Shown here piece after piece: positions 1 through 12,640 of a stretch of 64,000 nt of DNA. The DNA comes from Silurus meridionalis (Eukaryota > Chordata > Actinopteri > Siluriformes > Siluridae): NCBI RefSeq assembly GCF_014805685.1, contig NC_060898.1, positions 9,125,001 to 9,189,000 of the forward strand. Direction: 5' to 3'. The notes under the pieces were generated by a model. The model was not told where the DNA came from. It searched no databases and saw nothing but the letters and a program-made list of their open reading frames with translations. The position numbers and the translations under genes are program-made. Within the stretch, counting starts at the first letter, position 1, and each line of letters begins with the position of its first letter.

Positions 1-744
1 GAATGGTAGCTTTATTGATTCGGTATTCTTTTTACCTGGGTTCTAGCCCCTAAACAAACCCAAACCATTAAGCTTCTGCTTCTATGATTGATTCTAGGTA
101 AACTTGATTATTAACCTACTTTATTATATGCAGTTACTTGAAATTTTTTTTACTGCTATCAATGCAAATTTGTAACAAAAAGAAAAAACTGCAAAAAAAA
201 ACTGTCCCAATTTACAATATACCTAAATTCACTTTAAATGTATTTAGAATTTCTTTTCAAGGCACTTCTCAATTAAAACAGGTGGTGAAATGAACATCTA
301 CTGGCTGTCAAAGCTGAATCACTAGTTGTCTTTTAAAGAAGACTAAAGACAAAGCTGGAAACTACATTATGTCTATCTCATTTTACAATACTTGCATTGT
401 TTTATTCATTTCCAAATAGAGTTTTTGATTAATAGTACACTGAAGAAGAATTATTGAATTTATTGAATTCAAATATTTACACTAGTTTCCCTTGAATGAA
501 TTCACATTGTAACACCACTTATTGCTTTTGTACATTTAAAATAATATAATAAGACCACACTCTGAACTCTCACCCAAGTTAAGATCAAACCTAGAGCCAT
601 GTAAAATAGTACCCTTGGTATTACAATCGGTAATATTAATTCAATACTGCAGTGGTTTCTTCCTGTGAGGGGCAACATCCTTACAAGGTTTACTATGTAC
701 AATCCTTATCTAAAGTTTGTAATCTAGTGTACCAGTGTAGATTT
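1..744. other. AT-rich upstream DNA, nothing recognised
   Basis: No exon, repeat family or RNA gene was recognised. The short open frames here show no family likeness and no splice context. Confidence 0.5.
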
Positions 745-836
745 ATTAATTGCTAGAGACTTAAAGCACTTTTGTACGTCACTCTGGACAAGGGCGTCTG
801 CTAAATGCCGCAAATGTGAATGTGTAAATGTACAAT
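745..836 (+). repeat. SINE 3' tail remnant
   Basis: Contains a block close to the common fish SINE/LINE tail 'cactctggacaagggcgtct', followed by GCTAAATGCCG and short (aatgtg/aaatgt) tail repeats. This tail type is shared by several teleost SINEs. The tRNA-like head was not found, so the copy is truncated. Confidence 0.55.
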
Positions 837-1089
837 CAGTGAAGGAGGGCATTGTTTAGTGAATAGAACATATACCTTGCATTTCTGGGGAGGTCCAAAA
901 TCATGTACTGTAGGCTGTTCTGTAACTGTGGTGCATTGGCAATTTGTCCTGTCCATTTTAGTCCAAGGGCTACAAACACACTAGCACCACCATTTGGTTA
1001 GATTTAGGCATAATAAGAGAAATACTTTCATGGTCAAAACATTTGAATCATGTATCAAAAATGTAAAGACATGTTGATTCTGGATCCTC

Positions 1090-1880
1090 TAGGTTGAGAC
1101 ATGTTCAACACATCCTTAGTTTTCATTTCCAGAATTAACTTTTCTGCCATCTTTGACATCCTGAATGGCAAAAACATTTTTGGTTGCAAATCTTTCTACA
1201 ATTCCTTTTACAACTGTCCAATAATCTCCAAATTTTGCACACACTTTTCACACAAAAGTCATCAAAATAATTTTTAATGTTCAAAATGGTTTGCCATTAT
1301 TTGGCCAGTTAAACTGACAGCAGATCCGTCAAACAGGAAGTAAGACTAAATCAACAACTTTAGGCACTGAGACAAAACTTGGTCATCTTTAGAGCCATCA
1401 CTTGATGATATGCAACAATTTTTTGTGACAATTAAGTTTTCAATAACCTGCTAGAAATGCTTATATGGAACTGCCATTTTTCTACTCTTTCTAGAAAGTC
1501 AAATCCAGACTTGTAAGATTGCTTAGGCAAAAATAAGGTTTCGACCCTAAATTTTGGTAAGAAATATTATACAGTTTTTCATTGCCAAGTTTTAATTGCC
1601 TGGTTAGTTTTTTTAACGTTAGTGAATATTTGATGAGTAGGCCAAAGTTAATGTGAGACTAAAACCTCAATGCAACGTTTGAACATATCAACACCAACAT
1701 TTTTTTAATATTTAATTTAATTAAGGGGACGAAAGCATTTTTGGACCAGCGCCACCTACTGGTCTTGAGTTATCAAAAAATGCTCACAATAGAAATGTTT
1801 ATAACTTCTTAATCCCTTGTCCTTGACCTTCTGAGATTCAGTGGGTTGTGAGCTATGCTAAATTTTACAAACAAATATGT
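1090..1880. repeat. Old interspersed repeat (unclassified)
   Basis: The stretch ends with 'gcgccacctactggtcttga' at about 1749, a phrase typical of a dispersed fish repeat, and is followed by text that fits its usual tail ('tgctcacaatagaaatgttt'). No coding part or terminal repeats were seen, and the borders are approximate. Confidence 0.35.
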
Positions 1881-2939
1881 GTATCGTTGCACAACTTAGC
1901 AAGTCTTTGGATTACTATAAGAGGCCATTGAATTGAAATTGAAATTTGAATGTAAAGAAGTTTACCCAAAAGTATGCAATACATGCATCATGCAGTTCCA
2001 AAGAAGCAAAACTCTGAAGCATACTGTTGTTTTGTGTCTAAAATTAGCTTCACTTCTTTTACACATTATATTGTTTTATATGCAATTAGGCATTACAATG
2101 ATACTTTTCATATTAATAAAAATAAATATTTATTACAATTAGTTATATCTTTTAATCATGTTTTATGCTGCTACAGCAAATAATTATTTATAAAAAATGC
2201 TACGTCTTTCACGTCTTCTGTCAATGCATTTAAAAGAGTAATTATCGAAAAATTATCAAAGTAACTAAAGAGTTGCTATACCCTGTTAGTGTTGTTATAG
2301 CCAGAAGAAATGGATTAAAGAATGTAATTTATGCCATCATACCTGTGTAGTTAAATGGTACTTAGCTATGTTGACATGAACTTGGAGAAGATCCAGTCCT
2401 TTTATTGAAATTGATTTGATTTCATGTCTTGAATAAGCATGCTACTAATAAATAAAGTTTTTTTAAATGTCTGTAATGGAGATTTGGATGGAAATATAGA
2501 TGTCATTTAGGATGGCATTCAGTGAGGCTTAGCAAAAAAGGTAAGCCTTAGAGTCATTAGAATATTATATCATTTCTTGTTCCCTGATTCACTTCTAAAA
2601 TCAATCAATAGGATTATGTCTGAACAGCTTAAGAGCTTGATTCCATGTGAAAACTATGCCACCTGGTAACACTGGTTAATAGAAGGCAATGCAGATGCAC
2701 ACATGGGCATAAAGAAGCCTTGCTATTCACATGCGTCCCAACACACCTCCATATGCGGTCTGACTAATCACATCACAGAATTCATTCTACCCCTATCACA
2801 CCTGTATTTGCACTGTCCAACTGTGATCTGATCAAATCCTAATACCATGGGGAACCTGTGTTCTGTCAGCGCCATCACTATGTTTGCACGAGAACCTTTC
2901 TGTACAATTAATTAAATGACTACTTATCACATTACCCAA

Positions 2940-2948
<9 letters not shown>
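1881..2948. other. Upstream DNA, nothing recognised
   Basis: No gene or known repeat recognised. Overlapping short open frames at 1933-2183 are AT-rich and look like chance. Confidence 0.5.

Positions 2949-2993
<45 letters not shown>
2949..2993 (+). repeat. (TG)n microsatellite
   Basis: An almost pure TG run of about 45 bp, flanked by TATG on both sides. Confidence 0.97.
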
Positions 2994-2996
<3 letters not shown>

Positions 2997-3329
2997 AGAC
3001 TATAGTAACTATACTTATTAATCTTAATTTATTGAGTAGAATTTAAAACTGTCCTTTTTTATTGTAATGATTTTAATGAGTAATTATTTGCTATTTTAAC
3101 ACAGTAAACTACAGTTTGTATTGTTGCAGTCGGTATCAAAAAGGTTTCTTGGACAAACACAGAATACCTTTGTTGAAAACAGAGCTTTTAACATATTAGA
3201 TATAACAATGTATTTTGCCTGTTGCTCCAAAATTGATCCTTCCTTTGATATTTTTCTTTGATATTTTTTGGTTCAGTTTGTGAAGGCTACTGTTCAGTCA
3301 GTGCAATGCTGACTGTCTGAACTGCTAAA

Positions 3330-4680
3330 ATGTATTTATCTTAAGTTTACTTAAAAACAACAAACTTTATTCAAATAAACTGTCTATAAGAATTAAGTGC
3401 TAATTAAAAGACATACAATCAACAAAACAATGCTGAGTCTGTTGAGTTTTCATTGCCAATAAATATATTTTTGTCGCCAAAGAACAGAAATCCACAAATA
3501 AAGAAATTTAAGCAATTAAACAAACTCAAAACACAAAAGTGTTCATTCAGATATACATTTCCCTTATCCCCTAGCATTCATGGTTATCATGGTTATTGTT
3601 TTTATTATATCAAAATGAGACAAAAAGTATTAATTTATAAACTACATAAGCAACTAAGCTCACCAATTTCCACCTGCTGTTATCCTTTAAGGATTTAGGA
3701 AAAGGTCATTTATAGCTGCTGAGTTAACTTACTGTCCACAACAGTACAATCACTAAATAAGTTTAAATACCTCATAAACTGAGATTAGTTATCAACTCTT
3801 CTTTATTTAGGTGATGTATTAGTATTTATAGTAATTACGGACAGAATCCAAAAGTAGCATAATGGGAATCAAAGGATTGTTTAAGCACTTACACATTTCA
3901 TTAAAATATTAGAGTTCTTATATTTTAGATCCCATTTCAAGTGATCTTTGCCTAATTTTGTCTAATCACTGGTCACCAAGAAAACATATATAGAGTATCA
4001 AAAAAGGTCCTAATCTAGCATAAAGTATAAAAAAAAGGTTATATAGATTTAAACAATCGCTGAGCCCTTTTGAAGACATATAGAGCCTTTAAGGTATTAC
4101 AAATGACAATGGTTTTAAGACAAATTGTCTACATTGTTTCTTTCTTTAGATAATACGTTGGTTCACTTTGTAGACTATTCTAGACATAAGCACTGTTAAA
4201 TCTCAACACAGCATTAGTGTTGAAAGAATGTGGATTAGTGAAAGGCGACCTATAAAATGTATAAAAAACTTTTTAACTTTACTTAAGTTACAACAACAAA
4301 CTTTATGTGAACAAACCGATTATATGAAGTAAGTGCTACTGAATAGAAACAAACAGTAAAACAGATGCTTTATAATCTTCCACCAGCACTATATTTCTTT
4401 TAAGTTTTTATATTCATTGCATACATTTCTTCCATTAAAGATCATAAACCTACAAATTAAGCAGTTACTTAAACTGTCATTGATTAGATTATTAACTTCC
4501 CTAGTCTTTATCACGACTATAAAAAACCCTCATTATGTTTTTAATATGGTAATATTAGTCTATTATTATGAATTTGTAGACTACCTACGCAATTATACTC
4601 ACCATGTTTAAACATGGTGCTTAGTTGCTTACTGCTGAGTTTAATTACTGTGTACTGCAAAAAAAAAATGGTTGAGTTAA
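3330..4680 (+). repeat. Diverged direct duplication, two units about 930 bp apart
   Basis: Blocks of the first part (about 3340-3790) recur in order in the second (about 4275-4700). Examples are 'acaacaaactttatt' with 'acaacaaactttatg', 'aatttataaactacataagc' near 3632 with 'aatttgtagactacctacgc' near 4571, and 'gctgagttaacttactgt' with 'gctgagtttaattactgt'. The offset drifts between about 915 and 940 bp, as expected after indels. No coding content was seen. Confidence 0.5.
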
Positions 4681-4700
4681 CGAAATAAATTAGTTATTAT

Positions 4701-5990
4701 CACTTTTGTATGTGATCAAGAAATGTAGAAAGAAAGAGGCAACAGTTTGCTAAATAGGTTTTTTTTTCTTTTTTTGGAGCTTAAGTTAAATCATATTGTG
4801 TGTGTTGACTTGAGTGAATATATATAAGTAGTATAACCTTTTAGGGACTGTAATTTATAAAATGAATGTATAAATGCCCATGTTATACATTATTTACTAT
4901 TGCAACTATGGTTGGCAATTTTTCAACAAAAATCTTTTAAATATGCTATTATCCAAGTTATTAAATGCAGAAGGTTTGTAGTTTTAGATTTCCCCAAAGA
5001 AAGAGTACATGGTGATTTAATTTAGTATTTCATTTGTACAGACTAATGACTGTATTATATAATAAAAATGAGATCAATAACTTAAAATATACTATAACAA
5101 TCCATCTTTAACATCCTTTCTTTTGAAATAATTTATCCTTACAATAATACATAATAAAAAATATTTTAAATAAATAATAATAAATAATGCATTTAAGATT
5201 TGTACTGTATATAATAATATATAATAAATAATATATAAACCTGCTCCTTTTTACTAAATCTATTAATTACACACGTACTAACATGCATAAAAATACAATG
5301 ATAGATAATGTTTATAGGAAGCTCTGTTATTGTTATACATAAGCCTCCAAGTAGCCCGAATTAAATTGCACTAAATTGTTCACACAATTCCTTTCATAGA
5401 CAATTATTGAATTACCATGGCAGTGTGTGACTTCAAAAAGATTCTACACCAGTTACCTTTGTGCAAACAAAAAAATCCCAAGTAATATCTTTCACATGTG
5501 AAAGCCATACTAAATGTAACTAATTAAACTGCAAAGAAAAAAAAAGAAAAAACAAACAAAAAAATTTATTAATCACAACCCATGCTCAGGGAAGCCCACA
5601 GGAAACCAGGTCTCTCTGGTTGTTTAGCTGGACTTTTTCGGGGGAAGATTGACAGGATGTGACATTTCAAAGCTAATAGAATTTTACCTATGTGACAAAT
5701 AGTATACTTTCACTTTATCTGTAAATGCTAATTTATACTTGATTGTTAGTTGCTAAACTAACATGAATCTGGTGGTTATTGCTAATTACTGTAGTTGAGA
5801 AATTACCGTAGCAATGTCTCTTTTTGATTTATACTACAGTTAAGAGTCAGGCATAGTTTACACCTATTTTTAAACAAATAGCTACACGTAATCCTTGTGG
5901 CTAACACATATCTAGGTGGTAAACTACTGTTCCTTAGCCAACCTATGTAACAACAACAAAAAATATAATAATAATAATAACAACAATACA

Positions 5991-6038
<48 letters not shown>

Positions 6039-7189
6039 CATTAAAGCAGACAGACCTCTAAATACCAACACAATGTCAAATATTCATAGAGCAAATGTTT
6101 TTACTGTGGCAGTGCTGTAAATGTAGTTAGATCATTTCTGCTCTCAAAATTCTGAATACATATCACATGTGTATTAAACCTTTATGAGCTTAATAAGCAC
6201 AAGACCATTTGATTTCAGAATGTGTTCACTTTCACATGATGTTTTCAGTACCAATTTAACAGCAACACAGTGATTTGTTGGAAACCTAATAAAGCATTCC
6301 CGATCCTAGAAACATTTCTACTCTGATAAAAGCTATATAATTATCACATATCATTTATTGAATACCTACAGTAAGGTGCACTTAAGTGCTTATTTATTCA
6401 CAGTTGGACTTCTGTAACACCACTAGAACTGATTTGTGCTGGGGACTTACCCTTGAAATTACAACACTAACCTTCATTTGAGAAGATACAGATTTTATTA
6501 TATGGTCAAATCCATTAGCACTAACACAAAGATGGGTTATGTTGTTCTCTTTGCACTAAATGTCGCACACATAAATCTTATGTTGTGCCACAGTTATTTT
6601 TTTGTAGGTCTGTTTTGTGTTAATGTTTGTTGTCTTATGTAGAGGAGGTTGTTTCATTTCATTGTGTACAGTACTGTATATTGGTTGGAATTACTAGAAC
6701 AATCTCATGGACTTGACTTGAGAAGATGATTTGTGTTGGAGTGTAGCAGTATGAGAATAATATCCACAAAGCACTACATTATTATTAAACAATGACTAAC
6801 TACAGTATCATTAACCGAATCTTATCTTAATATAGGTGTGTTGTTTTTTTTTTTTTTTACAGAGATCAAATTGAAAACAACTTCATACTGATCATTTGGC
6901 CTTTCTAATCCTAAAATGTAGAGTGAGTAAAGGGGATAAAATGTGTTGAAAAACTAAACATACTGAACAGGATTTATCATAAGTGCATTGCAGATATTAT
7001 TTACTTAGTAAAATAGGACAGAACTTTATGCTGTAAAAACGTTAGCCCTATAGTTGCTGTGATTTGCTGTTTTTTCTATTATAAAGTAACTAAACGCATT
7101 ATTACGAGCACTTTTTGAGCCAAACACAATGAGCTGAACAACACAACGTTGAGTTGAAACTGTATTCTGACGTTTTAACCACACACATA
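4701..7189. other. Upstream DNA with one (TTA)n microsatellite
   Basis: Very AT-rich. The only clear structure is a TAA/TTA microsatellite, ATA units from about 5964 and a pure TTA run at 5991-6039. A T tract of about 15 lies near 6845. No gene recognised. Confidence 0.6.
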
Positions 7190-7589
7190 CATCTACTTTG
7201 ATTTCACGTTTCACGAACACTTTTAGGCGATTTCTTCCTTTTTCTTATTTATTTCAGAAATACGCAGTGTCTCTTTAAGAGCGGAAACCTTGGGCTGAAA
7301 CTCTATTGTCCAACCCCCACCAGTCATTGAAAGTGTCAATCAGCGCGTGGTGCCCTTTGATGTTCGAGCTCCCCGACGTGTCTTCTGCTCAAAAGCAGTA
7401 TTTGTTACAGGCCGTGACTACAATACTTTTCATCTCGCCAGGGTCCTCCGTCTTTTTCTCTGTTGACTCTCGAAAAGTTTCAGCCCTTACATATTCAGAC
7501 AAAAAAAGAAAAATCACAAAAGTTTTTGACAGGAACGTGGCAGTGTCTTGTTTTGTTGTGATTTTTTTTTTTTTTACAAAGAAAAAAAA
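7190..7589 (+). promoter_or_regulatory. tcf7: Probable tcf7 promoter and 5' UTR
   Basis: This 400-bp stretch before the ATG is richer in G+C and CpG than the DNA upstream of it, as at many fish promoters. Two CTTTGAT words occur, at 7196-7202 and 7355-7361; this is the core site bound by TCF/LEF proteins themselves. No convincing TATA box was seen. The stretch 7561-7590 is a T tract followed by an A tract directly before the ATG. The transcription start cannot be placed from sequence alone. Confidence 0.4.
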
Positions 7590-7772
7590 ATGCCACAACT
7601 CAATAGCGGAGGGGGAGATGATCTCGGAGCCAACGACGAAATGATTGCCTTTAAAGATGAAGGAGAACAAGACGAAAAAATTCAAGAGAACGCGTTCACC
7701 GAGCGGGACTTGGCCGATCTGAAATCGTCGCTGGTGAATGAATCGGAGATCAGTCAAAACTCGCATCAGCCG
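7590..7772 (+). CDS. tcf7: tcf7 exon 1, beta-catenin-binding domain
   Basis: Codes for residues 1-61. It begins [18 protein letters not shown] and contains [16 protein letters not shown], the TCF/LEF N-terminal signature bound by the armadillo repeats of beta-catenin. The acidic stretch DEGEQDEK follows the conserved FK. The ATG lies in an A-rich context just after a T tract and A tract, and matches the family's invariant MPQL start; no in-frame upstream ATG was seen. The donor is CCG|GTATTA and leaves phase 0. A 99-residue reading that starts further upstream needs a non-ATG start and is not favoured. Confidence 0.93.
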
Positions 7773-7979
7773 GTATTATTTTGCCTCGTGTTTGTTTCTA
7801 ACACGATTTTATCACTTTGTTTGATGTTTTGGGGGCACGCGTTGTAGCAAAAGTGCTTTCCTGTATTGCTGTTGTAAACGTGTTATTTTCTGTTTAATGA
7901 TGCTGATTAATAACTAACAAGCGGCATATTTGAGCTTAAAGTTTATTTCTTCCACTTCTATTGTTCTGAATGTTTGCAG

Positions 7980-8058
7980 GTGGGTAGATCAGGACAGCAG
8001 GAGGAGCAGAGGGTGTACGAAGAGAAACACAGGGAACACCTTGAACATCTTGACGACG
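7980..8058 (+). CDS. tcf7: tcf7 exon 2
   Basis: Codes for residues 62-87 plus the first base of codon 88. The acceptor is TTTGCAG|GTG and the donor is GACG|GTGAGT, a strong consensus. The peptide includes EEQRVYEEKHREHLEHLDD, a charged segment similar to the LEF1/TCF region just after the beta-catenin-binding domain. Intron 1 is only 207 bp. Phase 0 in and phase 1 out fit both neighbours. Confidence 0.88.
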
Positions 8059-9255
8059 GTGAGTGTAATCAAACTGGAAGTAGAAACGAACCCTGAAGAA
8101 GACTAGCTATAACGGAAATCATTTCAGAAACCAATCTGTAGGTTAATTCCAGCCTCTATCCTTTGTTATTGCATTTGCATGCGCATAATGGTCTAGTGGT
8201 TTTCTCAGCTAGTGATTGTTATTGTTCTCACCGGACAAAGTCACGTCGAAAAGTAAGTTCTTTATGGCGTCTTGCTGTGATATGTAACGGATAGTAAACG
8301 TTGTGCTGTTTTATAGCAATAATCCACGGCCTGACATAAAGTTGGTTAGTTTTCTAGAAAAAGCACCGACCAGAGTATGTCTTCTGGTTTTGTTTTATAT
8401 ATTAATCAACAAAACTTCACATTTTTTACTTTTAGATTTAATCCATGAACGTCCAGGAGACACTGCCATAATTACAGACACATTGTCCATCATCAGCATC
8501 TTTTTTACCCTCTGATAAAGTTAAAAAGACAAAATATAATAATAAAATTCAGCTTGAAATATCCGAAACCGGAAAGTGAAAAGTCCTGTCTTGAAAAAAA
8601 AAAAAAAAAAAAACTTTTCAAATAGCTGACATTAGGGACTCACCTTCCATAAAACTTACCGGAACGTCTCCGAACAGATATGAACCATATCACAGATAAA
8701 ACCTGTTTCCTCTTTACAATATTAATACACTGTTATTACTAAGTGTTAGATTACGTGAAATGTCCGCTTTACGTATTTCTGTGATTGAACTGTTGCTATA
8801 GAAACGATAATAATTGCCTTTAGATAACCCTGTGTAAGCAATGTCGGATCTGCAGCTTCTAGAAAATGACTCAAGACTTTGTAATTTAAGAATTCGGCAA
8901 AGCTGAACACTTAAAACGCATGTTAATTAGAGTTGCATTCATTTTGAAGTTTGGTGGTTGAAGAGGATATACTATTTATGCTCATCACAGTAAACAAATA
9001 TGCGTTAATGCACCGTTCTTCATGACTCATTGCTTTGTTGTGTAATGGTAATATATAAAGATACCTGGTTTATCATAACTTATTATGCACTTGGCAAACA
9101 AGGCATTAATTGCACATTAAAAAGTGAAATTGATGCTACTATAAATACAGCACTGTCTGTAAAGCGTTCACCATGTCTTTGGACCTGAAATCTCTCATAA
9201 ATATGTGCCCTTTAGGCCTCATCATGTAGTGAAACCTTTTATTTTAACATTTCAG
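8059..9255 (+). other. tcf7: tcf7 intron 2
   Basis: A 1.2-kb intron with GTGAGT and TTTCAG borders. It contains an A tract at about 8595-8613. No repeat family or regulatory element was recognised. Confidence 0.8.
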
Positions 9256-9362
9256 TACCAAAGCCTCAAGATGCTGGGATGTACAAAACATCAACCTTTT
9301 CTGGATACCCATTCCTAATGTTGCCGGATCACTTTCATCCTAATGGACAAATGTCACCATCT
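9256..9362 (+). CDS. tcf7: tcf7 exon 3
   Basis: Codes for residues 88-123. The acceptor is ACATTTCAG|TA, completing a Val codon, and the donor is TCT|GTAAGT. The peptide contains GMYKTSTFSGYPFLMLPD and ends PNGQMSPS. TCF7 and LEF1 carry GMYK or GLYN followed by an SGY-hydrophobic block and a (S/M)SP motif at the same place. The next coding exon is 18.5 kb downstream. Alternative TCF/LEF exons could lie in that intron, but none was recognised. Confidence 0.88.
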
Positions 9363-9730
9363 GTAAGTTCCTTATTGTATATCTTCATTATAGTCAGATT
9401 TTTTTTGGACTTTGAAGTCAAGCAAAAATACATCTGACTGGCCGGATCCATCTTTCCCTGGTGAGGTCTTGAGAAAAAATAGATCTTGAATACAAAGCTA
9501 TTAAAGTAAGAGTAAAACTCAGTTGGGTGCTGAGGCTTGTACATTAATGCAGTGGTTTTACAGGATACATTGAATTATAAACATTTCCATATAATTTTTA
9601 TAACAAAGGTTTCAGCTGTTTATGTGGCTTAGAAAATAATTTTCAATTCTGAATATCTAAAAAATAATCATTAACAAATTGTATTGTGGAGATGTGTTGT
9701 GGTCTTTACAGGGTATACACCTACATATGC

Positions 9731-10040
9731 AGTGGAGTCCAAAATTCTGAGACGACATTGAAAATCAGGGATATAGAAAATGAAAAAACACACAAATAAC
9801 AAAAAAAGAAAATGTTCAACATCTTAAATAATAAATAGTCAAGATGTTGCATGTTTCTTTATTTTGTTTTAAACATATTATAATATACTTAGGCATTATA
9901 GCACAAAAAAATAATGTATTTGTTAAATTCTACTTTTGAAATTTTTTTATTGTTTTATTATTTGTAAAGAAAATTTGGGCATTAAATTGAAAAATAATGC
10001 TAACCAAGAATGTAGTCGTCTAAGAATATAAAGCGCAACA
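9731..10040. mobile_element. Tc1/mariner-like terminal remnant
   Basis: Begins 'cagtggagtccaaaattctg', the form of many fish Tc1/mariner inverted-repeat ends. The rest is AT-rich and diverged; no transposase was seen. Borders are approximate. Confidence 0.35.
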
Positions 10041-10654
10041 TGGTTTTGACGAAAACGTATAGTTTAGAATTTGGTCTGTTTATCTATTCAAAAATATGAC
10101 ACATTTTAATTATTTAACATTAAATATGTTATAGACAAACACTGTGAGTAAGCATTATTGATTTAGGAAAACTATGCCCAATATAACATTGTTCATATTT
10201 ATATATAACAAATGAGATGGTCTATGTTAATACATTTGGGATTCTTTATATTTAAATCAAATTTAATAGAACAGAATTACAAATGGTCTGTTGGCTCCAG
10301 TGAATTGAAATTTTAATGTTACAACACACTAAGATATTCTAGTTCAGGGGTCTTGGGGCTTATCTGGCTATATGCTTTCATTTAGACAAACCCACATATT
10401 GGTGTGATGGTCAGGCATCCAAATACTTTGCCCATAAAGTGTCTGTACAAACAATAGAATATGTTATATAAACCCTCTATAGGAACTGTGGACTTTTTAG
10501 CTCTTTGTGCTGATAAACAGCTGGCAGAGGATTAACACTATTAAGAAGCACATTTTAGCAAATGAATTAGTTCCGCTTGTAATGAAGTTATTGGACAAGT
10601 AGGTTTAAACACCATTAGTGACCTAAAAATATAAATATAACTACCTAAGTGACT

Positions 10655-10815
10655 GAATTTGGGCCTCTGAGCAAGACCCTTAATTTTCTGTGCGCCAGGG
10701 GTGCTGTATCATGGCTGACCCTGCGTTCTGACCTCAGTTCCTAACATCATCCCTAACTGGGATATGCAAGGAGAATTTAACTGTGCCATAAGGTACATGT
10801 GACAAGTAAACAAGT
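10655..10815 (+). repeat. SINE/LINE-tail-like interspersed repeat
   Basis: Contains 'gagcaagacccttaattttc', 'gtgctgtatcatggctgacc' and a tail ending 'gtacatgtgacaagtaaaca'. Together these fit a dispersed repeat common in catfish and zebrafish genomes. The class is uncertain. Confidence 0.5.
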
Positions 10816-12549
10816 TTTCTTTCTGAAATTCTCATAACCCAACAATGCACATTAACTCAGTCGGTCAGTCGGTCATTAAGTTTTGTTAAGTACATAATAT
10901 ATACGCTAGTACACATAAATATGCTTATATATGATGCTGGTTTGCAGGTGTAAAGTTACACATAAATATGGATTTAAAGAGACATTGTTTGCAGTGGACT
11001 CTAAGCTGAACCTAATTCTTATAGACCACAACATAAAGAGACAACTTACTCAGAAACTTCCTGTCTAGGGCCTTTTATTTCATTACTGACTAAAGTCTAG
11101 CAGTCCTTAATCCCATTATGTTTCATCTATCTGTACTTCTCACACATACAGTATCTTATATCATCAGAAGACTTTCACTAAGTGAGTCAGTCTGTCATGT
11201 TTATTTATATGATGTAAAATGAAAGAAAATCCCCCACCTCAAGGTAACCATGGCTCCCAGATCATAAATGATTGATGTCAGCAAGGCCGGATTGATGACA
11301 CATTTAAGGTTTCACAGTAAAGACTTATTGCCACATGACTAAAATACCCTTGCAGCCCAAACATAGTAGTGTGTGCGTCTAGATTGGAGAGTCTGGGATC
11401 AACAACAACTAAATGGCAAAAGTGCATTTATCCTGTCATCTCCCAGGTGTGGGGGAAACGTGCATGCCTTTACATTGGTAGTCTAAAAGATATGTGTAAT
11501 AGACACCGTAGCAAAGTAAAACAATAGAACATATGTGAATGTGCAATGTACAAAACTCCTGACAGAATGAGAATGCAACCTTCATAATATTACTATCCCC
11601 TGAGCTAAATACTGTCAGATTTAGGTGGATATGTAACATGTGGCATGATACTTTAAATCACTAGGAAGACGTAAGGGGTGACCTTTTCTTCCTCATTTAC
11701 TTTTTGGAACCTCTATGCTTTTCATCACAAATTTAAGGTGGGCATGCTATACAAATAAACATATCTGTTTGCTATACTTGCTAAAGCATCAGGGAAAAAA
11801 CAGGCATAACCCTAAAAAGCTATGATTTGTACAAATGTTTACTGTTTTGTCTGAGGCGTATCTGTAGATTGCCTTGCTCAAATTAATATATGTTGTTGAA
11901 AGTCTATTTCTGTAAAGCTGCTTTATGATAATGTTTATTGTTAAGAATGCCATAAGAATAAATTTTTTCATAAACAAATCTTTTTCCTACTTCCCTACCA
12001 ATAATTTTTTTTTATCTCTAGCTTTGCCTAGGGTCTGTGAAGAGGGATTGAATAAATGTATACAATTATACAAGGGCTGGCATATTAACATTACATTTGT
12101 ATAAGAGCCATTTAAGAGCATGCTGTCTGGGTCACAAAAAGTATCTACGTCGAACTGCTTTAACTATGCCAGGTTTGATTATACTTCATAGCTATTCCTA
12201 CAATCTTCATTAATAGTTTTTTCACCTGTTGTGCTGACATGAGCATGGTCTGCCACATGCTTTCACACACATCTTTCACAAAAAGCCTAGCGTGCTGAAT
12301 AAGAAAACTTATGTTTATGCTAGACATGTGTTAATACAAACAGATGTGCATGCGTTCTCATATGCCATGTACATGTCGGTTTCCATATGTGTGACTCAAT
12401 GGGTATCAGATGGGAGTGGGATTTGGCTGCTGTGGCCCCATGCGGCTTGGGAGGCTCCGCTGGGTCTAGGCCACACTAATTCAGGGTGTGTGTGGTGTTG
12501 GCTGACCATAGGAGTGGGAAGAAGTTCTCCATATGTCCCAGTCTAGAAC

Positions 12550-12616
<67 letters not shown>

Positions 12617-12640
12617 TCTTACTTTCTTACTTTTTCTTCC
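12550..12640 (+). repeat. Compound (TTTC)n(TTAC)n microsatellite
   Basis: A TTTC run switches to TTAC at about 12584 and ends in mixed TTTC/TTAC units. Three overlapping low-complexity open frames here are artefacts of the repeat. Confidence 0.95.

Noticed and set aside
7306..7766. Open frames on both strands over the start of tcf7 (112 and 125 codons)
   Set aside because: Both cross the 5' UTR and exon 1 in other frames; the family-matching frame begins at 7590.
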